Origin: an uncultured Opitutia bacterium
GTDB taxonomy: Bacteria; Verrucomicrobiota; Verrucomicrobiia; Opitutales; UBA953
Length of the DNA: 15,106 nucleotides
Direction: 5' to 3'
NCBI GenBank assembly: GCA_937874455.1
Contig: CALNBE010000262.1
Coordinates: 1-15,106, forward strand
In this document: in pieces, positions 1 to 6,318 of the stretch
Numbering within the stretch: position 1 is the first letter of the stretch
Layout: the number at the start of each line of letters is the position of its first letter
Made by a program: the position numbers and the translations under genes
Notes under the pieces: model-generated
The model's input: only the letters and a program-made list of their open reading frames with translations
Databases searched by the model: none
What the model was told of the DNA's origin: nothing

Positions 1-180
1 GGTGCCGCGAATTTCCTCCGGCAGCTCCGTCGCCACAAAAGCCCGCGCCGCCGCCGTGTCGGCAAAGGTCTTTCCCTGCGCCGCCAGCAGAGCCCGGGCC
101 ATTTTCCCCTGCCACACCGGAGCAAGCGACGCTCCGGGCAGGGAGCCGCGGGTGCCAAAGAAATGTGCGGTCAGACTCAT
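1..180 (-). CDS. MBL-fold metallo-hydrolase, N-terminal fragment
   Basis: Reading the minus strand from the ATG at 180 gives 60 open codons up to the window edge, so only the N-terminus is present. It begins MSLTAHFFGTRGSLPGA and ends LPEEIRGT. The (F/W)GTRGSLP opening, then a helical stretch (KMARALLAAQ) and an LP..(I/V)RGT segment, is the usual start of a metallo-beta-lactamase-fold hydrolase family in which RGT is followed by a YGGNT-type segment. The metal-binding HxHxDH motif would lie outside the window, so neither substrate nor activity can be judged. It is divergent from trpS, with 141 nt between the two starts. There is no Shine-Dalgarno upstream; the leader is pyrimidine-rich (AATTTCCTTTCCCCTCGCG before ATG). 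The family call rests on the N-terminal motif alone. Confidence 0.7.
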   Translation of the reverse strand, partial: MSLTAHFFGTRGSLPGASLAPVWQGKMARALLAAQGKTFADTAAARAFVATELPEEIRGT

Positions 181-321
181 CGCGAGGGGAAAGGAAATTA
201 CCGCGATCCCTGCAAATAATCGCGCCGCCGTCACCCTTATTTTTCCCCGGAGGAAATTCGCGCTCTGCCATTGCCTCTCGCCTTTTCGCACCCCAGTCTT
301 CAACTTTCCGTGTTTTCAACC

Positions 322-1341
322 ATGACCGCTACGAACGAAAAACCGGCGACCAAACCCGTCGTCCTCACCTGCGCCCAACCCACCGGAAAACTCCACTTGG
401 GCAACTATCTCGGCGCGGTCATCAACTGGGGTCGGATGCAGGACGACTACGAATGCTTCTTCGGCATCGTCGATCAGCACGCCATCACCATCCCCTACAC
501 TCCGGCGGATTTGCGTCGCAACACCTACTCCTGCCTCGCCCAGTACGTCGCCTGCGGGCTCGACCCGTCCAAGAGCCACCTCTTCGCCCAAAGCCACGTC
601 ATCGGCCACACCGAGCTGGCCTGGATTCTCGGCTGCATTTGCCCGCTCGGCCAGCTGGAGCGCATGACCCAGTTCAAGGACAAGTCCCGCAAACAGGAAT
701 CCGTCGGCGCGGGCCTCCTCTACTACCCGGTGCTGATGGCGGCCGACATCCTCCTCTACAACGCCACCGTGGTGCCGGTGGGCGAGGACCAGAAACAACA
801 CCTCGAACTGGCCCGCGACCTCGCCGAAAAATTCAACCGCACCTATTCCCCGACTTTCAACGTCCCCGAGGCCTTCTACGGACGCGCCGGCACCCGCATC
901 ATGTCCCTCCAGTCGCCGGACTCCAAAATGTCCAAATCCGACCCCAACCAAAACGGCACCCTCTACCTGATTGATCCGCCCGAGGTGCTGCGCAAAAAAA
1001 TCCTCTCCGCCGTCACCGACTCCGGCAGCGAGGTGCGGGCGGGCGACGACAAACCAGGCGTCTCCAACCTGCTCAACATTCTCTCCGCCGTCACCGACCG
1101 CCCCATCGCCGATCTCGAAAACGAGTTTTCCGGCAAGGGCTACGGCGACTTCAAGAAAACCGTCGCCGACGCGGTTATCGCCCGGCTCGACCCGGTCCGC
1201 CAACGCTACGAGGAACTGGTCAACGACACCGCCGCCCTCGACCAGATATTCAAGTCCGGGGCCGACGCGGCGCAAAAAGCCGCCTACCGCACCCTGTCCA
1301 AGGTTTACCGCAAAACCGGTTTCGTCGAACGTCCGCGCTAA
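322..1341 (+). CDS. trpS: Tryptophanyl-tRNA synthetase
   Basis: Class I aminoacyl-tRNA synthetase that charges tRNA-Trp with tryptophan using ATP in the cytoplasm. From the ATG at 322 it is 339 aa, normal for bacterial TrpRS. The HIGH-type signature is at residues 20-28 (PTGKLHLGN, with H25-L-G-N28), and the KMSKS loop is intact at residues 202-206 within DSKMSKSDPN. The segment GEDQKQHLELARDLAEKFN between them is also typical. A TTG start at 271 would add 17 residues with no family counterpart, and the ATG at 322 leaves a usual short lead-in to VVLTCAQPTG. No Shine-Dalgarno is evident before 322. It carries no internal copy of the TTTCCTCCG motif, unlike the less conserved genes downstream. 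It is followed after 65 nt by a same-strand gene set. Confidence 0.96.
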   Translation: MTATNEKPATKPVVLTCAQPTGKLHLGNYLGAVINWGRMQDDYECFFGIVDQHAITIPYTPADLRRNTYSCLAQYVACGLDPSKSHLFAQSHVIGHTELAWILGCICPLGQLERMTQFKDKSRKQESVGAGLLYYPVLMAADILLYNATVVPVGEDQKQHLELARDLAEKFNRTYSPTFNVPEAFYGRAGTRIMSLQSPDSKMSKSDPNQNGTLYLIDPPEVLRKKILSAVTDSGSEVRAGDDKPGVSNLLNILSAVTDRPIADLENEFSGKGYGDFKKTVADAVIARLDPVRQRYEELVNDTAALDQIFKSGADAAQKAAYRTLSKVYRKTGFVERPR

Positions 1342-1406
1342 GCCGCGGGCGGCGCCCCATCCGCACGGTCCGGCGTTTCATTTCCTCCGCCTCGTTTTCC
1401 TCCGCC

Positions 1407-2549
1407 ATGCTTTCCCCCCACTCCCAATCCCCGCTCATCCCCCCGGCCAAAAACTACCTGGTGCTCCTCATCGCCGACGCCCTCGCCGTGGCGGGCGTCC
1501 TCGCCCTCTACTTCTTTTTCCCGCCCAGCGACACCGCCACCATCGCCGCCTACGCCGGCACAGTCGCCGCCGGACTCTTTGTCGTCATCCCCTGGATTAT
1601 CGACAGCCTTCGCCCCTCCACCGCCCCCCGGGCGCTGCAATTGCTCCGCCAGGAAAACGCCGACAACCAAGCCCATCTGCAAAGCGACCTGCGCGCCCTC
1701 GCCGACACCCTGCTCAAACGGCTCAACCTGCTCGAAAAACACCTGCTCGCCCAGCCCGCCCCCGCACTCCCCTCCGCCCTCGGCGAACTCGCCGACCAGG
1801 TCGCCGCGCTGGCCCCGCTCTCCGGCGAGGACGGAGAAATCGCCCGCCTCCGCGCCCAGTTGGAGGAAATTCAAGCCCAGCTCGACGCCCTTGCCGAATC
1901 GCTCCGCGCGGGGGAAATTTCCTCCGCCCCGCCGCCAACGGAAACCGACGGCCCGCTCCCGCCTTCCCTCATGGCCAAAGCCTTTTCCTCCGCGCCCGCC
2001 GGTGGTGCCATCTCCCGCCTGATCGGCAATTCCCTCCGCGCCGAAGAAACTCCGCCCACCGCTGACCATCCCGATCTGGCCGAGGACGAGGTCTGGCACG
2101 CCGCCACCGAAATGGCCGAGGAGGAAACCACCCGGCCCGCCGCGCCCAGCCAGCCCGCCCGTCTGCCCAAAACCACGCCCCGCCAGATGGACGAAAACCA
2201 GACCGAATTGCTGCTCGAAGGATTTTCCGCCGCCCCGAAATCTTCCGTCACCGAAAATGCCGCCAAGGAAAAACCTGTGGACGCCCACGCCTCCGTCCTC
2301 ATCGCCAGCATCCAAATCGGCATCGGTAACAAACCTTTCGTCCGCGGCACCGGCCCCGGGCTCAGCCCCGACATCGGCGTGCCGATGGAATACGTCTCCG
2401 TGGGCCGCTGGCGCTGGGTTTCCCCCGACCCTTCCCAGCCCGCGCAAATCACTCTCTGGAAAAACGACATCCTCCGCGCCGATGGCGATCCCGTCGAGCT
2501 GCCGCCCCACTCCGCCGTCGAAATCATCCCGCATTTCCCCGGCGAATAA
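1407..2549 (+). CDS. Two-TM coiled-coil protein with conserved C-terminal domain, unknown function
   Basis: I do not recognise a named family. The 380-aa product has two hydrophobic helices near the N-terminus (about residues 16-38 and 45-67), then a helical, heptad-like region (about 75-170, rich in L, E, Q and R; for example LLKRLNLLEKHLL). A low-complexity A/P/E-rich linker follows (about 170-290). The C-terminus is a compact, probably beta, domain (about 295-380) with IGIGNKPFVRGTGPGLS, GVPMEYVSVGRWRWVSP and a LWKND segment. The pattern suggests a membrane-anchored protein with a cytoplasmic coiled coil and a small globular sensor or binding domain; this is inference. The start is the ATG at 1407, preceded directly by TTTTCCTCCGCC rather than a Shine-Dalgarno. 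The next gene starts 13 nt after its stop, so they are probably cotranscribed. Confidence 0.8.
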   Translation: MLSPHSQSPLIPPAKNYLVLLIADALAVAGVLALYFFFPPSDTATIAAYAGTVAAGLFVVIPWIIDSLRPSTAPRALQLLRQENADNQAHLQSDLRALADTLLKRLNLLEKHLLAQPAPALPSALGELADQVAALAPLSGEDGEIARLRAQLEEIQAQLDALAESLRAGEISSAPPPTETDGPLPPSLMAKAFSSAPAGGAISRLIGNSLRAEETPPTADHPDLAEDEVWHAATEMAEEETTRPAAPSQPARLPKTTPRQMDENQTELLLEGFSAAPKSSVTENAAKEKPVDAHASVLIASIQIGIGNKPFVRGTGPGLSPDIGVPMEYVSVGRWRWVSPDPSQPAQITLWKNDILRADGDPVELPPHSAVEIIPHFPGE

Positions 2550-2562
2550 CCCCGCGCCCGCC

Positions 2563-3765
2563 ATGCTTCTCCGCCTCCTTTGCTCCAGCCTCACCCTGCT
2601 CTTCCTCGGAGGAATTTCCTTCGCGGAGGAAACCGCTCCGGCGGCTGGTTCCGCCCCCGCCACCGCAAAGGAAAACGCCCCGCCGCCACTGGTCTTCCGC
2701 CAGGCCGGAGGTTTCTCCATCGTCAGCTACGACGCCATTTCCGCCGATCATCTGGCCGGCCAGTGCAACAACCTGCTCAACTGGTTCTCCGGGCAGTTCC
2801 GCTGGCCCGATCCGCTTCAACCCTACGACATCCGCGTTGACCTAGTGCCGCCGTTCGAGGCCGGCTGGCCCGGCCCCTACCAGATCAAGGTCGCGCCGAC
2901 CCGGATCAACGTGCAAATCCGTTGGGGAAAAGACACCCGCGCCGACGACCTTCAACGCGCGCTCATCCACGCCCTGCTCGCCCGACTCTACCAGCACTTT
3001 GGTGCTCCCCAGCCCGACGTAAACGTCCCCAGCTGGCTGGTGCTCTCCTCCCAAAAAGATTTTTCCACCCGCCAGCAGCCAGCCTTGCTGGAACTCTGGG
3101 CCCGCCAAGCCCGCAACTGCCCAACCCCTGAATTCTCCCAGTTCACCGAGGAAAAACCCCGTCCGGCTGGCGCCCCCGTGACACCCGCCAGCACTGCCGA
3201 GGAACTGCAAGCTTTCTGGTTTCGCCGCGTCCTGAGCCAAGAGCCCAAACTCGCCGCCCCCGAATTGCTCCGCAACCTCGCCCGCGGTCACCCGCTACGC
3301 CAGCTGCTCGCCCAAAACCTGCCGGAGGAAGTCTGGGACACCCCCGCCCGCCGCGCCCTCTGGCTGCCCGTCCGTTATCAACAGGCCATCCGCGCTGGTG
3401 CCGTCCCCACGTTCTCCATGCAGGAATCCCGGGAATACCTCCGCGACATCCAGCGCTTCGTGTTCCCGGTCGAAGGAAAACCCTCCGTGCTTGATCCCGC
3501 CGGACTGCTCGCCCAGCGCGACCGGGAAGATGTCCGCGCCGAGGTGTTTCGCCGCCTCGCCAAACTTCGCATCGATATCGCCCGCGCCAATCCCGTGTGG
3601 TGGAACGCCTGGCACTCTTACGGGCTCTTCCTCGAACAATTTCCCTCCGCCTCCGAGTCTGATCTGCGCCAGCTCTGGCAACTAACCCAGGCCGACTCCC
3701 AGGACGCGCGACAACTGGAAAACGCCATCCGCCAGGCGCTCAACCAGCCGCCGGCCCAGCCCTAA
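2563..3765 (+). CDS. Secreted protein, possible inactive metallopeptidase-like fold
   Basis: 400 aa from the ATG at 2563. It opens with a clear Sec signal peptide (MLLRLLCSSLTLLFLGGISFA, then EE), so cleavage near residue 21 and export are expected. After a short A/P-rich linker the body starts at about residue 45 (PLVFRQAGGFSIVSYDA). Residues around 125-165 contain LIHALLARLYQHFG and then NVPSWLVLS. This spacing resembles the HExxH helix and the P-x-W-L-x-E-G segment of MA-clan peptidases, but the second residue of HExxH is A and its last H is not there, so any such domain would be catalytically dead. That reading is inference. No other family is evident. It sits between the coiled-coil membrane gene and the exonuclease gene (12 nt gap to the latter), probably in one operon. 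Confidence 0.78.
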   Translation: MLLRLLCSSLTLLFLGGISFAEETAPAAGSAPATAKENAPPPLVFRQAGGFSIVSYDAISADHLAGQCNNLLNWFSGQFRWPDPLQPYDIRVDLVPPFEAGWPGPYQIKVAPTRINVQIRWGKDTRADDLQRALIHALLARLYQHFGAPQPDVNVPSWLVLSSQKDFSTRQQPALLELWARQARNCPTPEFSQFTEEKPRPAGAPVTPASTAEELQAFWFRRVLSQEPKLAAPELLRNLARGHPLRQLLAQNLPEEVWDTPARRALWLPVRYQQAIRAGAVPTFSMQESREYLRDIQRFVFPVEGKPSVLDPAGLLAQRDREDVRAEVFRRLAKLRIDIARANPVWWNAWHSYGLFLEQFPSASESDLRQLWQLTQADSQDARQLENAIRQALNQPPAQP

Positions 3766-3777
3766 TTTTCCTCCGCC

Positions 3778-4452
3778 GTGCCGCACTGGAAGGACATTCC
3801 CATCCACGTCATCGACTTCGAGGGCAGTACCCGCACCGGCATCGTCGAATACGGCATCGCCACTTTGCACGCAGGGGAAATTTCCTCCGCCACCACCCGC
3901 CTCTGCCGCCCCGCCGCCAGCATCCCCCGCCTCGACACCCAATGTCACGGGCTGCGCGACGACGATCTGGCCCACTGCGCACCGGTCACCGCCGACTGGG
4001 AAATTTTCGCCGCGCTCCGCCGCACCGGACTCCTCGCCGCCCACCACTGCCCGGTCGAACAATCCCTCCTCAAACTCGCCTGGCCCTACCCCGGCGCCAT
4101 GCCCGATCACGCCCGCCCCGGCCAGCCCGCACTCAACGACTGGGGGCCGTGGATCGACACCTACCGCGTCGCCCTGGCCTGGCACCCGCGCCTGCCCGAC
4201 GGCAAGCTCGGTACGCTCATCAACTGGTTCCGGCTGGAAAAAAAACTGGCGGCACTGGCCGAAAAATTTTGCCCGCCCCACCGCGCCCGCTACCACTGCG
4301 CACTCTACGACGCGCTGGCCGCCGCCTTGCTGCTCCGCCACCTCTGCGCCCAGCCCGACCGGCTCGACACTTCCCTGGAAAACCTCCTCCAATCCAGCAT
4401 GGGCGCCGCCCGCCTAAACGACCGCATGCAGGGCGAGCTGGAGCTGTTTTAA
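3778..4452 (+). CDS. DEDDh-type 3'-5' exonuclease (DnaQ/RNase T fold)
   Basis: 224 aa, starting at a GTG at 3778 that lies directly after TTTTCCTCCGCC and 12 nt after the previous stop. The Exo I motif is at D13-F-E15 (VIDFEGSTRTGIVEYGIA), and Exo III is H173-x4-D178 (HCALYDALAAALLL), which gives the DEDDh class. Exo II is unusual: the expected asparagine or histidine then aspartate appears as H89-H90-C-P-V-E94, so glutamate sits where the third metal-binding aspartate is normal. DnaQ-like enzymes remove 3' nucleotides from DNA or RNA. No BRCT, helicase or polymerase domain is fused, so the substrate cannot be inferred. A motif copy at 3881-3889 encodes the peptide AGEISSA, which is also found in the unrelated protein at 1407-2549. 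Confidence 0.85.
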   Translation: MPHWKDIPIHVIDFEGSTRTGIVEYGIATLHAGEISSATTRLCRPAASIPRLDTQCHGLRDDDLAHCAPVTADWEIFAALRRTGLLAAHHCPVEQSLLKLAWPYPGAMPDHARPGQPALNDWGPWIDTYRVALAWHPRLPDGKLGTLINWFRLEKKLAALAEKFCPPHRARYHCALYDALAAALLLRHLCAQPDRLDTSLENLLQSSMGAARLNDRMQGELELF

Positions 4453-4484
4453 ATTTTCGCACCCCCAGCCGCAGCCTTGTTTTC

Positions 4485-4558
4485 AACACCAAGGCACGAG
4501 GGAGAAACACCAAGTGCGCCAAGGAACATTCGTGTTCTTTGTGGCTATTCGTGGTTCC
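4485..4558. repeat. CACGAA-type intergenic repeat, imperfect inverted repeat
   Basis: The stretch starts AACACCAAGGCACGAGG and ends TTCGTGGTTCC. On the minus strand the second half reads AACCACGAATAGCCACAAAG, then AACACGAATG. The first half on the plus strand (AACACCAAGGCACGAGGGAG, then AAACACCAAG) resembles that, so the two halves can fold back on each other. CACGAA/CCAAG units recur at roughly 10-nt steps. I recall this style of sequence as a common intergenic repeat in environmental bacterial genomes; no name is certain. It lies between the convergent exonuclease and rsmE genes and covers the last rsmE codons and stop. It could serve as a two-way transcription barrier. Confidence 0.6.
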
Positions 4559-5315
4559 GAAAATGCCGCGTCCACGCTCCGAGCGCCGCTAGCGCCACGG
4601 ATGCCACCTGCTCGGCCAGTGCCACCGCGCCCGCCGCCACGCAGGCGGTTTCCACCCGCAACACCCGGTCGCCTAGATGCGCACCGACAAAGCCCGCCGC
4701 CCGCAGCGCATCCCTTTCCTTTGCGCTCCAGCCGCGCTCCGGCCCGATCGCCAGCACCGCGCCCTTGGCACCGCGCACCACCGCATCCAGCGGTTCCGCC
4801 GCCTCGTAAACATCCAGAAAAACTTGGGCCCACCCCGGAGTTTTCCCCGCCAGCGCATCCGCCAGCGAGGCGTGCATTTTCCTCTCCGGCACCAGCGTGG
4901 AGAACGCCTGCGCGGTTCCCTTGCGGAGCAATTCCTCCGCTTCACCGCTCCGCCACAGGGTGCTTTGCGCGTAGGCGGGATCGCCTTTTTCTGTCTGAAA
5001 AAAATCCAGCCGGGCCGCGCCGAGCGAGGCGGCGTCATGCAAAATTTTTCGCGCCGTCTGCGGCCGGGGCAAGCCGACCAGCAAGGCCAGCGGCAGCGGG
5101 GTTTGCCCAATTTCCTCCCAGACAATCGTCCAGCGCATTTCCTCCGCGCCCACGGCCTCCAGCGTCGCCAGCCCGCGCCGTCCACCCATTTCCCCGACGC
5201 AAATCCGGTCGCCGGGCGCGCTCCGCAGCACTTCCCGCACATGCCGCGTCCGCGGATCATCCGCGGGCAGGCCGCCTTGCCGGGCTTCGTCGGGAGTGAG
5301 CAAAATGAGGTTCAT
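4545..5315 (-). CDS. rsmE: 16S rRNA (uracil1498-N3)-methyltransferase
   Basis: RsmE is a SPOUT (knotted) methyltransferase that uses S-adenosylmethionine to methylate N3 of U1498 in 16S rRNA. The 256-aa length fits. An N-terminal PUA-like part includes DDPRTRHVREVLRSAPGDRI (19-38). The knot motifs are AIGPERGWSAKE (189-200, where most members have GPEGG) and LGDRVLRVETA (214-224). The ATG at 5315 has a good Shine-Dalgarno (GGAGG, 7 nt upstream), which fixes the start. The last residues (RNHE, then stop) are encoded inside the dispersed repeat at 4485-4558, so the natural C-terminus was probably replaced or extended by repeat insertion. It has its own upstream region because the slyD terminator precedes it. 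Confidence 0.93.
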   Translation of the reverse strand: MNLILLTPDEARQGGLPADDPRTRHVREVLRSAPGDRICVGEMGGRRGLATLEAVGAEEMRWTIVWEEIGQTPLPLALLVGLPRPQTARKILHDAASLGAARLDFFQTEKGDPAYAQSTLWRSGEAEELLRKGTAQAFSTLVPERKMHASLADALAGKTPGWAQVFLDVYEAAEPLDAVVRGAKGAVLAIGPERGWSAKERDALRAAGFVGAHLGDRVLRVETACVAAGAVALAEQVASVALAALGAWTRHFRNHE

Positions 5316-5322
5316 CGTTTTT

Positions 5323-5327
5323 CCTCC
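5323..5327 (-). promoter_or_regulatory. Ribosome binding site of rsmE, formed by the common motif
   Basis: On the minus strand GGCGGAGGAAAAACG precedes the ATG. GGAGG is a full anti-16S match with a 7-nt spacer. The same bases are a plus-strand TTTCCTCCG copy (5320-5328), so in this orientation the common motif doubles as a strong Shine-Dalgarno. Confidence 0.8.
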
Positions 5328-5332
5328 GCCGC

Positions 5333-5361
5333 ATCAAGCCGCCCCGCCTCCCCAGCGTCAA
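5333..5361 (-). promoter_or_regulatory. Possible sigma70-type promoter of rsmE
   Basis: On the minus strand TTGACG (5361-5356) is followed after 17 nt by CTTGAT (5338-5333). The -35 is good but the -10 matches TATAAT at only three positions. The position fits: after the slyD terminator and 17 nt before the rsmE start codon. The short leader would be just long enough to hold the Shine-Dalgarno. Confidence 0.3.
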
Positions 5362-5377
5362 CCGCGCAAAAGCGGCC

Positions 5378-5416
5378 AAAAAAAACGCCGCGCCGGAATT
5401 TCCTCCCGACGCGGCG
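5378..5416 (-). terminator. Rho-independent terminator of slyD
   Basis: Minus strand: CGCCGCGTCGG, loop GAGGAAATT, CCGGCGCGGCG, then eight T. This is an 11-bp stem with one G-T wobble and a U tract, 24 nt after the slyD stop. The loop is made of a copy of the AATTTCCTCC motif, and another copy (5427-5435) lies between the stop codon and the stem. Confidence 0.88.
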
Positions 5417-5439
5417 CAAAGGAAAATTTCCTCCGGGGA

Positions 5440-6024
5440 TCAATGCCCGTGCTTGCACTCGCCGCTGCCGTCGCAGTCGCCCGAGCCGTCGCACTCGTGG
5501 TCGTGATCATGGTGGTGATGGTGCCCGTGCCCGCCGCATCCGCCGCCGCAGCAACCGCCTTCCTGATGCGGATGCCCGTGCTCCAATTCCTCCGCCGTGG
5601 CCTCGCGAATCGCCACCACCCGCACCGCAAAATGCAACACCTGCCCGGCCAGCTCGTGGTTGCCGTCGAGCGTGATGCCGTCGGGATCAACCGCCGCCAC
5701 CGTCATCACCCGCACACCTTCCGGCGTCTGGGCATGGAAACGCATACCCGTCTCGATCACATCAGCGACGTCGAAACGGTCCCGTGGCACCTTGGCAATC
5801 AGCCGCTCGTCGCGCACGCCGTAGCCGTGCTCCGGCTGCACCACCACGTTTTTCTCCTCGCCAACCGCCAGCCCTTCCAACTCGCGCTCCAGGCCGGGAA
5901 TGATGTTGCTGAAGCCGTGCAGATATTCCAGCGGCGGCATCCCGCGGGAGCTGTCCAGCTCCTTGCCGGCGGCATCCGTCAGCGTATATTCAATGGCGAC
6001 AACCTTCTGGGGAGCGATCTTCAT
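5440..6024 (-). CDS. slyD: FKBP-type peptidyl-prolyl isomerase, SlyD family
   Basis: 194 aa. SlyD catalyses prolyl cis-trans isomerisation, acts as a chaperone through an insert-in-flap domain, and in E. coli binds nickel through a His/Cys-rich tail. Here the FKBP core starts MKIAPQKVVAIEYTLTDAAGKELDSS and has PLEYLHGFSNIIPGLERELEG. The flap insert covers about residues 70-125 (HGYGVRDERLIAKVPRDRF), and LDGNHELAGQVLHFAVRV closes the core. From about residue 149 a tail rich in H, C, D and G (HGHPHQEGGCCGGGCGGHGH and on to CKHGH) is clearly metal-binding in type. I chose the ATG at 6024 because homologues start at this MKI; a GTG at 6093 would add 23 residues of non-family sequence. Only a weak ribosome site (GGTGA) is seen. 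Confidence 0.93.
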   Translation of the reverse strand: MKIAPQKVVAIEYTLTDAAGKELDSSRGMPPLEYLHGFSNIIPGLERELEGLAVGEEKNVVVQPEHGYGVRDERLIAKVPRDRFDVADVIETGMRFHAQTPEGVRVMTVAAVDPDGITLDGNHELAGQVLHFAVRVVAIREATAEELEHGHPHQEGGCCGGGCGGHGHHHHHDHDHECDGSGDCDGSGECKHGH

Positions 6025-6093
6025 AAGTGCGTTCACCGTGGCGGGCACGTTTCCCGACGCAAACCCCAATTTCCATTTCCTCGCGTTCTCCAC

Positions 6094-6122
6094 TTGACCA
6101 CCCGGCCAAAAATCGCACTTAG
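6094..6122 (+). promoter_or_regulatory. Possible promoter of tRNA-Ala
   Basis: TTGACC (6094-6099), a 17-nt spacer and ACTTAG (6117-6122), then GC-rich GGACGC, about 20 nt before the tRNA 5' end. The -35 is good and the -10 poor. The GC-rich discriminator is typical of stable-RNA promoters. Position is the main support. Confidence 0.4.
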
Positions 6123-6143
6123 GGACGCTCTCTCAATGCAAAT

Positions 6144-6219
6144 GGGGTCATAGCTCAGTTGGTAGAGCGCTACAATCGCACTGTAGAGGTCGGGAGTTCG
6201 ACTCTCCCTGGCTCCACCA
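6144..6219 (+). tRNA. tRNA-Ala (anticodon CGC)
   Basis: A full cloverleaf of 76 nt. Acceptor GGGGTCA/TGGCTCC, with the G3-U70 pair that marks alanine tRNAs; D arm GCTC-AGTTGGTA-GAGC; anticodon arm CTACA-ATCGCAC-TGTAG with anticodon CGC (reads GCG); five-base variable loop AGGTC; T arm GGGAG-TTCGACT-CTCCC; encoded ACCA end. The gene is intact even though a recombinase gene begins 100 nt downstream, as expected if an element integrated at its 3' end and restored it. Confidence 0.96.
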
Positions 6220-6285
6220 TTTTCCCCCATCCCTTTGAAATAAAGGGATTGCGGGGGCAAATGGTGAAAAAAGGATGCTTTTTTT
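6216..6285 (+). terminator. Double hairpin following tRNA-Ala
   Basis: First hairpin: ACCATTT (6216-6222), CCCCC, AT and CCCTTT pair with AAAGGG, AT, GGGGG and AAATGGT (ending 6265). This gives about 20 bp with one mismatch (T6223/C6258), a TGC bulge (6250-6252) and a GAAAT loop. It uses the terminal ACCA of the tRNA. Second: AAAAAAG-GATG-CTTTTTT ending in seven T (6279-6285). The pair probably ends tRNA transcription. The first may alternatively be part of the recombination site. Confidence 0.55.
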
Positions 6286-6318
6286 GGCATAAAACGCAAA
6301 ACCAACGCGAAACGCCCA

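Noticed and set aside
316..1275. Long minus-strand frame opposite trpS, and similar ones opposite 1407-3765
   Set aside because: Shadow frames caused by high GC at third positions; composition is G/V/A-rich with no motifs.
5440..5580. His-rich tail of SlyD as an artificial tag
   Set aside because: Natural in SlyD proteins; mixed H, C, D, G and E composition continues to the native stop.
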